From Oscillospiraceae bacterium (GTDB taxonomy: Bacteria > Bacillota_A > Clostridia > Oscillospirales > Oscillospiraceae), in assembly GCA_015068055.1 (NCBI GenBank), contig SVLG01000034.1, positions 1 through 21,807 on the forward strand: a stretch of DNA of 21,807 bases, read 5' to 3'. A model generated the notes under the pieces. The model worked only from the letters and a program-made list of their open reading frames with translations. It ran no database searches and was not told the origin of the DNA. Both the position numbers and the translations under genes were made by a program. Shown one piece after another: positions 15,437-21,807 of the stretch. Position 1 is the stretch's first letter. Each line of letters starts with the position of its first letter.

Positions 15437-16141
15437 ATGTACAGCGACGTATTCTGCCGTGTCTATAACGAACTGGGCTGGAATTATTTTCCCGAGGCCT
15501 TTGCGGAGGAACTGCTGCAGTGGCTTTCCCGGCAGGGCATTGCGGTAAAAAGCAGCCTTGATCTCGCCTGCGGCAGCGGCGTCCTCTGCGAAAAGCTCCG
15601 GGAAGCGGGGATATCTCCCATGGGCATGGATCTTTCCGAGGGGATGATCCAGGTGGCCCGGGGACGCTGCGCCGACATCCCCTACGAGGTGGCGGATATG
15701 CGGAGCTTCCGCACGGCGAAAGCCTTGGATCTCGTCACCTGCACCGGCGACTCCCTGAACCATATTCTGGATTTTTCCGATCTGGAAAAGGTGTTCCGGA
15801 ACGTTTACGTCTGCCTCAATCCCGGCGGACACTTCATCTTCGACATCCTCCGGGAGTCGGAGGTACCGTCGGCGGAGCCCTTTGACTTTCCCTTTGACGA
15901 TACCATCACCGCCCGCTTTTCCGTGGAACGGGAGGGCGCGTTCATCCGGCTGAAGGTGACGGTTTTTGAAAAGGGCGAGCAGCAGCTGGAGGAGGTCATC
16001 ACCGAGACGCTTCATGACATCGACGCCGTCTGCAGCCTGCTGCGTGACTGCGGATTTGAAATTCTCCGCCGGGCCTCCAGCCTGCTGGATGACGGCCATC
16101 CGGGTACAACCTGCTACATCATCGCGAAAAAACCTGTATAA
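15437..16141 (+). CDS. Class I SAM-dependent methyltransferase
   Basis: This 234-residue soluble protein has a Rossmann-type methyltransferase fold. The SAM-binding glycine-rich motif is LDLACGSG (41-48), followed by the acidic strand end MGMDLSEGM (62-70), VADMRSF, and the motif IV-like DLVTCTGDSLNHIL. The N-terminal pattern (Y-x-x-Y-N-E-LGW) is typical of small-molecule methyltransferases. The substrate is unknown. Only 3 bases separate it from the lysine transporter stop and no ribosome site is obvious, so it is probably translated by coupling. Transcription would then be controlled by the lysine riboswitch, which hints at a lysine-related substrate, but this is inference. Confidence 0.85.
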   Translation: MYSDVFCRVYNELGWNYFPEAFAEELLQWLSRQGIAVKSSLDLACGSGVLCEKLREAGISPMGMDLSEGMIQVARGRCADIPYEVADMRSFRTAKALDLVTCTGDSLNHILDFSDLEKVFRNVYVCLNPGGHFIFDILRESEVPSAEPFDFPFDDTITARFSVEREGAFIRLKVTVFEKGEQQLEEVITETLHDIDAVCSLLRDCGFEILRRASSLLDDGHPGTTCYIIAKKPV

Positions 16142-16177
16142 GCAAAATCGCCTCCTTCGGGAGGCGATTTCCTTTTG
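16141..16177 (+). terminator. Terminator after the lysine transporter-methyltransferase operon
   Basis: AAATCGCCTCC (16145-16155), a TTCG tetraloop, and GGAGGCGATTT (16160-16170), followed by CCTTTTGCT. Outer bases AGCAAA and TTTTGCT can extend the stem. The T-run is short but the hairpin is strong. Confidence 0.8.
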
Positions 16178-16187
16178 CTGTCAGGGA

Positions 16188-16216
16188 TTGCAATTGAAGC
16201 GGAAACACGCTATACT
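16188..16216 (+). promoter_or_regulatory. Probable promoter of the envelope gene cluster
   Basis: TTGCAA (16188-16193), a 17-base spacer and TATACT (16211-16216), lying between the preceding terminator and the AAAGGGGA ribosome site (16243-16250). Confidence 0.6.
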
Positions 16217-16260
16217 GTTATGTTGAAAAGAAAGACATTTTGAAAGGGGACCTTTCACAT

Positions 16261-17328
16261 ATGGCAAGTAAAAAGAGCAGAGGGGCGACAGGCGGTCTGG
16301 GCAAGGCCGTGTTCCTCTTTTTCTGGACGCTCCTTCTGATCCTGATTTTGCTGCTGGGGCTGATCTTTGTGATGGAAAAGGGCCCGTCCCCCACGGTGAC
16401 GGAGCTTTTCTGCCGCAGCGTGCGCGAAACCAGCGCCATCAAGTGGGTGGCCAATATCTTCCTCACCGATGAGGAAGTTGCTGCCTTTGAGGTGCAGAAT
16501 GCGGAGCTGGCCGATACACAGGAGGCTGTCAATGTCTCCCTCATTCAGGTGGCTCAGGGCAGCAGCGCCTCCGGCGAGAGCAGCGGCGGCGAGAGCGCGG
16601 GGCAGGCAGAGACTCCCTACCTCGAACTGAAGGAGATCAAGGGCCGCACCTTCAAGGGAAAGCTTCTCATTGTCCGTGATCCCAAGTCCGTCATTGTCGG
16701 CACCTCCGATAACCTCGGTATGCAGGCCGGTCTGCAGCTTACCGACATGGTGGCCAAGTATGACGGCATCGCCGGCATCAACGGCGGCGGCTTCAACGAC
16801 GAAAACGGCAAGGGCGACGGCGGTACGCCCCAGGGTCTTGTCATCACCAACGGCCAGATCGTCTACGGCTATGCCGGGGGCGAATACAGCGTGGTGGGCC
16901 TGGACGACGAGGGCATCCTCATTGTCGGCAAGATGAGCGGTCAGGCTGCGCTGGATGCGGGCATCCAGTGGGCCGTGAGCTTTAACATGGAAGGCGCCAT
17001 CAACGGCGCTCTGGTTATCAACGGCGAGGTGCAGCAGCACAATCTCGCCAGCGGCGTCAACCCCCGCACCGCCATCGGTCAGCGTGCCGACGGTGCGCTG
17101 CTGCTGCTGGTGCTGGACGGCCGCCAGCTGGACACCCTGGGCGCCACGCTGCAGGATGTTTGCGACGTGATGCTGGAGCATGGTGCGGTGAACGTGGGCA
17201 ACCTGGACGGCGGATCTTCCTCCGTCATGGTGTATGAGGGCGAGATCATCAACTCCTGCGCCAGCGTTACCGGCCCGCGCAACATTCCCGACGGCTTTAT
17301 CGTTCTGAAGGAGGGCAGCTATGACTGA
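16261..17328 (+). CDS. Membrane-anchored phosphodiester glycosidase (NAGPA domain) protein
   Basis: This 355-residue protein has a short basic cytoplasmic tail, one membrane helix (about 16-36), a Ser/Gly-rich linker (100-116) and an extracytoplasmic NAGPA/phosphodiester glycosidase domain (about 120-350). Domain marks are GINGGGFND (172-180), GGTPQGLVITNGQIV (187-201), NPRTAIGQ (267-274) and NVGNLDGGSSSVMVY (311-325). The family is named for the mammalian uncovering enzyme that removes GlcNAc from a GlcNAc-1-phosphate diester; bacterial members act on surface or phage glycopolymers. The start chosen is ATG 16261, 11 bases after AAAGGGG. A TTG at 16240 lies before that site and is unlikely. 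It overlaps the next gene by 8 bases. Confidence 0.87.
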   Translation: MASKKSRGATGGLGKAVFLFFWTLLLILILLLGLIFVMEKGPSPTVTELFCRSVRETSAIKWVANIFLTDEEVAAFEVQNAELADTQEAVNVSLIQVAQGSSASGESSGGESAGQAETPYLELKEIKGRTFKGKLLIVRDPKSVIVGTSDNLGMQAGLQLTDMVAKYDGIAGINGGGFNDENGKGDGGTPQGLVITNGQIVYGYAGGEYSVVGLDDEGILIVGKMSGQAALDAGIQWAVSFNMEGAINGALVINGEVQQHNLASGVNPRTAIGQRADGALLLLVLDGRQLDTLGATLQDVCDVMLEHGAVNVGNLDGGSSSVMVYEGEIINSCASVTGPRNIPDGFIVLKEGSYD

Positions 17329-18856
17329 CGAGAGAGATTACATGCCCGAGTTTGAAGGAGAGGAACAGGAAACGGACCTGAATATGGACTTCTCCTATGA
17401 GGAGGAGCCGGTGGAGGAAGTGCCTCCCGTGCGCGTTGCGCCCCGGGACAGAAAGCCCGCGCCCCCCAGAAAGAAGAAGTCTCCGCCGCCTGCACCCAAA
17501 AAGAAGAAGGGCCATTTCGGCCGCTTTGTGCTGATCTATACGCTGGTGTTTCTTATCATCGGCGCGGTGGGTCTGGGCGTGCTGTACAAGTGGCTGGATG
17601 CCTATGAGCAGTCCCGGCCCCAGCACGTGATGGACGCCTTCATGGAGGGCAGGAGCGAGGAGGACTGGCTCAATACCATGCTCTCCACCAACCCTCTGGA
17701 AGTTACCGGCTTTGAAAACGGCGAGGAGATCGTCCGGGCCTATTTTGAGGCTTCCTGCCGGGGGGCTGAGTTTACCTACCGGGAGGCCGCCGGCGTTTCT
17801 GAAAAGGATGCTCCCGTCTTTACGGTCAAGGCCGGGGCGGCGGACGTCTGCCGGGTGACCCTGCGTCCCACCGACAGCGTTGGCTTCGGCTTCAACCTCT
17901 GGACGGTGGATAAGTGCGAGGCCTATATCTCCCCCTACTCCCTCCGGAGTGCCACCGTGGAGATCGAGGCTCCCAGCGACGAGACGGTGTCTCTCAATGG
18001 GGTTCCCCTCACGGATCTCTATATGGTGGAGGACAACATTCCCTGTGAGAACCTGGGTGCGCTGGAGAGCCGCTATGCCGAAAAGCCCTACCGGGTGCGC
18101 TATGCGGTGGAAGGCCTTTACGGGGACATTACTGTGACCGACGGCAGCGGCGCCGTTGTCTCTCCGGAAAGCAGCGAAGGCAGCATCGTCTATAAGCTGG
18201 GCGGCGAAGGCGGCTACAGCTTTACCGTCACCGCTCCCGAGGGCGTGAAGGTCAACGTCTGCGGTACGGAGCTGGGCGAGGGCGAGGTTGTCCGCCGGGA
18301 TAACGGCATCCTCACCGGGCTGGAAGCCTGGGTCAGCGCCGACAGCGGTGCCGTTACCTACAGTGCCGAGGGACTTTACCGCCGTCCCGAGATCACGGCC
18401 ACGCCTCCCGCGGGCCGCTCCCTCCGGCAGACGGATGCCGACGACGGCAGCGTGATTTTCACCTATGCCGGGGAAGAAAACGCCAAGGCGGAGTATGAGA
18501 GTGTGGTCAAGGCTTACTTCGATACCTTTATGGCCTACAGCGCCGGTCAGGATACGGCCTTCCTGACACTGCTGGGCGCTACCCTGCCCGGTACCGAGCT
18601 TTATACCTATATTCAGGACTCCACCGCTGCCATGTACTGGGCCTCTGCCACGGATGTGGATTATGAGTATCTGAACTTTGAGGACTTTATCGCCTGGACG
18701 GCGGACTGCTTCTCCTGCCGGGTCAGCTATAAGGCCCACCTGACGGCTCAGTCCTGGTACGAGGTTCGGGAGAGCGACATGGAGAATGTTTACGACATGG
18801 TCTTTATCCGCCAGGCCGGTGTCTGGTACGCGGCGGTTATGAACTTTGCCGAATGA
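17321..18856 (+). CDS. Single-pass membrane protein with duplicated extracellular domains
   Basis: This 511-residue protein has an acidic N-terminus (1-35), a Pro/Lys-rich stretch (41-64), one membrane helix (about 67-89) and a large outside part, so it should be type II with the N-terminus inside. Two tandem segments look related: residues 211-272 (EIEAP, VSLNG, EGLYGDITVT) and 300-360 (TVTAP, VNVCG, EGLYRRPEIT), suggesting repeated beta-sandwich domains. The flanking parts (about 95-200 and 385-511) look like NTF2-like cups, the last ending in the typical W-Y-A-A-V strand. The architecture recalls TcaA-type surface proteins, but I cannot confirm that family. The start follows AAGGAGGG, and its stop overlaps the next gene as ATGA. 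Confidence 0.85.
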   Translation: MTDERDYMPEFEGEEQETDLNMDFSYEEEPVEEVPPVRVAPRDRKPAPPRKKKSPPPAPKKKKGHFGRFVLIYTLVFLIIGAVGLGVLYKWLDAYEQSRPQHVMDAFMEGRSEEDWLNTMLSTNPLEVTGFENGEEIVRAYFEASCRGAEFTYREAAGVSEKDAPVFTVKAGAADVCRVTLRPTDSVGFGFNLWTVDKCEAYISPYSLRSATVEIEAPSDETVSLNGVPLTDLYMVEDNIPCENLGALESRYAEKPYRVRYAVEGLYGDITVTDGSGAVVSPESSEGSIVYKLGGEGGYSFTVTAPEGVKVNVCGTELGEGEVVRRDNGILTGLEAWVSADSGAVTYSAEGLYRRPEITATPPAGRSLRQTDADDGSVIFTYAGEENAKAEYESVVKAYFDTFMAYSAGQDTAFLTLLGATLPGTELYTYIQDSTAAMYWASATDVDYEYLNFEDFIAWTADCFSCRVSYKAHLTAQSWYEVRESDMENVYDMVFIRQAGVWYAAVMNFAE

Positions 18857-20094
18857 GAACGGTTCTTGTACTGCTTCTGGCTCTGGTGGTACTCAGCGGC
18901 TGCGGTGCGGCGGAAGCCGCGCCGCAGCCGTCGCTGACACCGGCCCCCACCGTGGAACCGACGCCGGTGCCGACAGCGGAACCAACGCCGACACCGATGC
19001 CCGAAGCCCGGCGGCTGACGCTCGGCTATGAGAGCGGGACGGAGGATCTCTCCTGGCTTTCGGATGAGAGCGACGAGGCGGTGGTGCGGCTTTGGGCGGG
19101 GCAGAGCGTTACGGTGCGAAGCGCCGACGGCCCCATGGAGCAGCTCTACATCAAGTGGGACGCTGTGCCCGGACTCTGGACGCTCTGCATAAACGGCAGG
19201 GACTATACCTTTGGAGAAAAGGGCTTTCAGCATGAGTATGTCCGTCTGCCGGAACCCTGTGAGGAGTTTACCCTGACGCTGCAGAGCGGCTGGGTCTATG
19301 TCTGCTGTGTCTGTGCCTTTACGGAAGGGGAGCTTCCCGACTGGGTGCAGGCCTGGGAGGAACCGGACAGCGAGTGCGATCTTATGGTGGTCTCCACCCA
19401 CAACGATGACGATGTCCTGTTCTTCGGCGGGCTGGAGCCCACCTATGCTGCCGAACGTGGCATGGAGGTACAGGTGGTCTACCTGACCCATCACCAGGCG
19501 GAGCGCCGCCGTCCCCATGAGACCCTCAACGGACTCTGGGCCATGGGTGTGCGCCGCTACCCCATCATCGGCGGTTTTGCCGACGGAGACAGCGCCGTGG
19601 GCTGGCCCGACCCTGCCACTTATGACCAGTGGTATGTGCGGCGTTACTTTGTGGAAATGATCCGCCGCTTCAAGCCGCAGGTTATTGTGACCCAGGATGA
19701 GCGGGGCGAATACGGCCATCCCATCCATGTGCTTTGTGTGGATAATCTCAAACGATCGGTGCTGCTGGCCTCTGACGAGACGCAGTATCCGGAGAGCGCG
19801 GAGGCGTGGGGTGTCTGGGATACGCCCAAGACCTATCTCCATCTTTACGGCGAGCCGGGAAGCCGGACGGTCATGGACTGGGACGTGCCGCTGGAGAGTT
19901 TCGACGGCAAGACGGGCTTTGAGGTGGCCGAGACGGCCTTTGCCTGCCACGTGTCCCAGCACCCGGACAAGAGTCTCTTTGTCTATCCCCGGGAGCATCC
20001 CTATACCTGCTATGAATTCGGTCTCTGGCGCTCCCTGGTGGGAGAGGACGAGGCAAAGAATGAGCTTTTTGAGAATCTGGAAGGGTGGGAATAA
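18853..20094 (+). CDS. PIG-L-family deacetylase lipoprotein
   Basis: This 413-residue protein has a lipoprotein signal (LSGC, Cys17), a Pro/Thr-rich spacer of PTP repeats (24-50), an N-terminal domain of unknown type (about 55-165) and a PIG-L/LmbE-like zinc hydrolase domain (about 172-400). The family metal motif, usually HPDDE, reads HNDDD at 183-187. The second metal/acid motif is present as GHPIH (H289, H292), preceded by TQDERGEY. H183, D186 and H292 are the expected zinc ligands and D185 the catalytic base by comparison with MshB. The family removes acetyl groups from GlcNAc-containing molecules. It overlaps the upstream gene by ATGA and abuts the next gene. Anchoring outside the membrane implies an envelope glycan substrate. 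Confidence 0.85.
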   Translation: MRTVLVLLLALVVLSGCGAAEAAPQPSLTPAPTVEPTPVPTAEPTPTPMPEARRLTLGYESGTEDLSWLSDESDEAVVRLWAGQSVTVRSADGPMEQLYIKWDAVPGLWTLCINGRDYTFGEKGFQHEYVRLPEPCEEFTLTLQSGWVYVCCVCAFTEGELPDWVQAWEEPDSECDLMVVSTHNDDDVLFFGGLEPTYAAERGMEVQVVYLTHHQAERRRPHETLNGLWAMGVRRYPIIGGFADGDSAVGWPDPATYDQWYVRRYFVEMIRRFKPQVIVTQDERGEYGHPIHVLCVDNLKRSVLLASDETQYPESAEAWGVWDTPKTYLHLYGEPGSRTVMDWDVPLESFDGKTGFEVAETAFACHVSQHPDKSLFVYPREHPYTCYEFGLWRSLVGEDEAKNELFENLEGWE

Positions 20095-21201
20095 ATGGAA
20101 CCCAATCGAAACGATGATCTCAGCGGCATTGCCCGGGACATACTCCGGGAACTGAAGGCCACCGGCGATCTGGTGCTGGATGCAGCGCGGCTGGGTAAGA
20201 ACGAGCTGCTGCACTATGTCAGCGAGAACATGCACGCGCAGCCGCACAGCGCCGAGCCGGTGCGGCGCACGGCGCCGAAGCCGGTGGAAACGAAGATACG
20301 CCGGGTGAGCTATGGCCGTTGGGCACTCTTTTGCTGCGGTATGCCGTTTCTGACGGCGGCGCTGGTCTGCTTTCTTACCATGCTGGGCATGCTGTTTTAC
20401 GGATATGAGGCCCAGGCTTTTGTGCTGATGCTGACGGCCATGGGTCTTTCCGTTCCCGGAGGGATTCTCACGGGGCTTTTCCGGAAAAAGACCCGGGCGG
20501 AGCGGCGCTATGAGCGCTACCGCCGCATTGTGGGGGCGAGAGCCTATATGCCCATCGCCGACATCGCCAAAACCGTGCGCCGCCGGGAAAGCCGGGTCAT
20601 CGACGATCTGGAGGACATGGTGGAGCGGGGCTACTTTGGGCCGGAAGCGCGGGTGCATCTGGGCGAGGGACTGCTCATTGTGGATGTGGATGCGGCGCTG
20701 GAGGCTGAGTCCAGACGCGTACAGAGCGAGCAGGAGGCGAAGGAACGCTCCGTTGAAAAGGAAAAGGCCCCCGCAGACGTCTATGAGGCGATGCTGCAGG
20801 AGCTGCGGACGCTCAACGAGCGCATTGAGGACGAGGTTATGAGCCAGCGGATTTACCGCATTGAGGCCGTGGCCCGGGCCACATTCCTGGCTGTGAAGCA
20901 AAAGCCTGAAAAGCTGCCCCAGATCCGCCGCTTTATGGACTACTACCTGCCCACCACCATCAAGCTCCTGGACGCCTACGCCGGCTTCGAGGATCAGGAC
21001 GTGAAGGGCGAAAATATTCGCGCCTCCAAAGAGAATATCGAGCGTATGACTGAGACGTTGTCTGTGGCCTTTGAAAAGCAGTTTGACTCGCTTTTTCTGA
21101 CGGAAACCATGGATATCAACGCCGAGATCCGCACCATGGACAGCCTGCTTCGGCAGGATGGCTACATTGGCGGCATGGAAATGAAAAAAGCCACGGAGTG
21201 A
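20095..21201 (+). CDS. XpaC-family (5-bromo-4-chloroindolyl phosphate hydrolysis) membrane protein
   Basis: This 368-residue protein has a cytoplasmic N-terminal segment, two membrane helices (about 76-98 and 105-127), a basic loop, and then a cytoplasmic region with a winged-helix-like segment (YMPIADIAKTVRRRESRVIDDLEDMVERGYFGPEA, about 151-185, shown by its key residues IADIA, VIDDLEDM and GYFGP). A long alpha-helical C-terminal part (200-368) follows, with coiled-coil character. The family name comes from a B. subtilis phenotype; the true function is unknown, and homologues are commonly beside telA-type genes, which are absent here. The ATG directly follows the previous stop (TAAATG), with AAGGGTGGG upstream. 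The stop codon lies in the loop of the terminator hairpin. Confidence 0.8.
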   Translation: MEPNRNDDLSGIARDILRELKATGDLVLDAARLGKNELLHYVSENMHAQPHSAEPVRRTAPKPVETKIRRVSYGRWALFCCGMPFLTAALVCFLTMLGMLFYGYEAQAFVLMLTAMGLSVPGGILTGLFRKKTRAERRYERYRRIVGARAYMPIADIAKTVRRRESRVIDDLEDMVERGYFGPEARVHLGEGLLIVDVDAALEAESRRVQSEQEAKERSVEKEKAPADVYEAMLQELRTLNERIEDEVMSQRIYRIEAVARATFLAVKQKPEKLPQIRRFMDYYLPTTIKLLDAYAGFEDQDVKGENIRASKENIERMTETLSVAFEKQFDSLFLTETMDINAEIRTMDSLLRQDGYIGGMEMKKATE

Positions 21202-21213
21202 TCCGTGGCTTTT
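21184..21213. terminator. Bidirectional terminator at the end of the xpaC-like gene
   Basis: AAAAGCCACGGA (21186-21197) and TCCGTGGCTTTT (21202-21213) pair perfectly over 12 bases with a GTGA loop that contains the stop codon of the gene. The U-run is four on the plus strand and six on the minus strand, so it looks stronger for transcripts arriving from the right. Confidence 0.88.
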
Positions 21214-21219
21214 CATATG

Positions 21220-21454
21220 GAAAGGGACAGAGACAGATAGCGGATGCCGCTTACGGAAGAACCCGCTGCCGGCAAAGCAGGCGGCCTTGACCACACTGGA
21301 AGGGAATCAAACTCAAATATCTGCTCTGGTCTGTGTTATGTTCCCGGCTCTCCTCAGTAGCTGCGGACTACGAAAAGAGTACATTTCCCACCGCCTGCCT
21401 TTCCCGACGGCCGGAACTCTTCCCGGGCATCCGCTACCTGTCTCTGCCCCTTTC
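21220..21454 (-). other. Unassigned structured noncoding element (candidate RNA)
   Basis: This gap between convergent genes is not empty. Bases 21220-21248 pair with 21426-21454 over 29 positions with only two mismatches (21227/21447 and 21237/21437). Nested inside are GGAAGA/TCTTCC (21255-21260 with 21418-21423), CCGGC/GCCGG (21269-21273 with 21410-21414), GCAGGCGG/CCGCCTGC (21277-21284 with 21391-21398) and a hairpin at 21348-21379 (CTCTCCTC with GAAAAGAG, then GTAG with CTAC). Two mismatches in the outer stem, one next to the inner stem and two in the hairpin are all A opposite C on the plus strand, and hence G-U pairs if the minus strand is transcribed. A strong minus-strand terminator follows at 21213. 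I cannot match it to a known RNA family. A miniature inverted-repeat element is the alternative, but no target duplication is visible. Confidence 0.5.
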
Positions 21455-21459
21455 ATCCG

Positions 21460-21490
21460 CCGGGCGGGAGTTCTCCCGCCCGGGGTTTTT
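21460..21490 (+). terminator. Strong plus-strand terminator beyond the structured element
   Basis: CCGGGCGGGAG (21460-21470) pairs with CTCCCGCCCGG (21473-21483) and is followed by GGTTTTT. The minus strand has no U-run after the same stem, so it acts only on plus-strand transcripts and leaves the TRAP permease gene without a terminator of its own next to its stop. Confidence 0.82.
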
Positions 21491-21492
21491 GT

Positions 21493-21807
21493 TCAGCCCG
21501 TGACCATATTGGGCAGGACGGTAACGACGTCGGGGATGTAAGTACAGATGAGAAGCGTAATCAGCAGAATGATCATGGGCGCTATAATGGACTTCAAAAC
21601 TTCCATAAACGGCACGTCGAAGAGCTTTACGCCCAAATACAGAGAACTGGCGAAGGGCGGAGAGAGATAGCCGATGCCCAGGTTCAGGTTCATAAGGAAA
21701 CCGAAGTGGACGGGATCCACGCCGTACATCTGAGCCAGAGGATACAGAACGGGCGTCAGGATCAGGATGGAAGAGGTGTTGTCGATCAGCATGCCGCAGA
21801 TCAGCAG
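21493..21807 (-). CDS. TRAP transporter large permease subunit (DctM), C-terminal part
   Basis: Only the last 104 codons are in the window, and the frame stays open to the right edge. The sequence shows the DctM C-terminal pattern: GMLIDNTSSILILTPVLYPL, then YGVDPVHFGFLMNLNLGIG, YLSPPFASSLYLG, and a final hydrophobic helix ending in TYIPDVVTVLP. DctM is the 12-helix channel subunit of TRAP uptake systems that import organic acids or similar solutes with Na+, together with DctQ and a DctP binding protein expected further right. The substrate cannot be told from this part. Transcripts would continue through the structured element to the hairpin at 21213. Confidence 0.92.
   Translation of the reverse strand: MLICGMLIDNTSSILILTPVLYPLAQMYGVDPVHFGFLMNLNLGIGYLSPPFASSLYLGVKLFDVPFMEVLKSIIAPMIILLITLLICTYIPDVVTVLPNMVTG

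Noticed and set aside
18790..21294. An 834-codon open frame on the minus strand antisense to the PIG-L and XpaC genes
   Set aside because: It lies opposite real genes with clear domains and good start sites, has a low-complexity His/Arg/Gly/Leu-rich translation with no recognisable domain and no ribosome site, and is a by-product of high third-position GC in the plus-strand genes.
21330..21360. Short minus-strand blocks GAGGAGAGCCGGGA and ACACAGA resembling RNase P RNA conserved motifs
   Set aside because: The element is far too short for RNase P RNA, and the surrounding helices do not fit the P1-P4 arrangement; the likeness seems accidental.
21214..21460. The structured element as a MITE
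   Set aside because: The long inverted termini fit, but no flanking target duplication is visible and the mismatches are wobble-compatible on one strand. It is kept only as an alternative.
21287..21541. An 84-codon plus-strand frame across the structured element
   Set aside because: It has no ribosome site, contains the terminator hairpin and runs antisense into the TRAP permease gene.

Overview
The window reads as a chromosomal segment of a GC-rich, monoderm, anaerobic Firmicute, most likely a Clostridia/Oscillospiraceae-type bacterium. The signs are strong AGGAGG-type ribosome sites, consensus sigma-A-like promoters, FMN and lysine riboswitches with intrinsic-terminator platforms, an ECF riboflavin S component, HemZ, an XpaC-type protein and Sec/lipoprotein signals without outer-membrane genes. 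The taxon is inferred from gene content, not from a marker gene. High GC leaves many long open frames antisense to the real genes; these are ignored. There are no tRNA, rRNA, CRISPR or transposase genes.

Left part (1-6002). A flavin salvage pair is transcribed divergently. ribU (minus) lies under an FMN riboswitch and terminator, and a standalone riboflavin kinase lies on the plus strand. The kinase converges on mscL through a shared bidirectional terminator. mscL is the last gene of a minus-strand operon that begins with a membrane-anchored transglutaminase-like protein, followed by a MORN-repeat lipoprotein and a GT39/ArnT-like polyprenyl-dependent glycosyltransferase.

Middle (6003-13626). 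A minus-strand pair encodes a YdcF-type membrane protein and a D-threonine aldolase/D-serine dehydratase-like PLP enzyme. Divergent from it is a tight five-gene plus-strand operon: OmpR-type response regulator, histidine kinase, HemZ-type radical SAM enzyme, uridine-kinase-like P-loop kinase and MATE exporter.

Right part (13627-21807). A consensus promoter and a lysine riboswitch control an NhaC-superfamily transporter (probably lysine uptake), with a small-molecule methyltransferase three bases downstream. Next comes an envelope cluster of four overlapping or abutting genes: a phosphodiester glycosidase, a single-pass membrane protein with repeated extracellular domains, a PIG-L deacetylase lipoprotein and an XpaC-family membrane protein. 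The window closes with a structured noncoding element, flanked by terminators, and the 3' end of a TRAP transporter large permease gene on the minus strand.

The most unusual items are the unassigned structured element at 21220-21454 and the two envelope gene sets: transglutaminase/MORN/GT39, and phosphodiester glycosidase/PIG-L.
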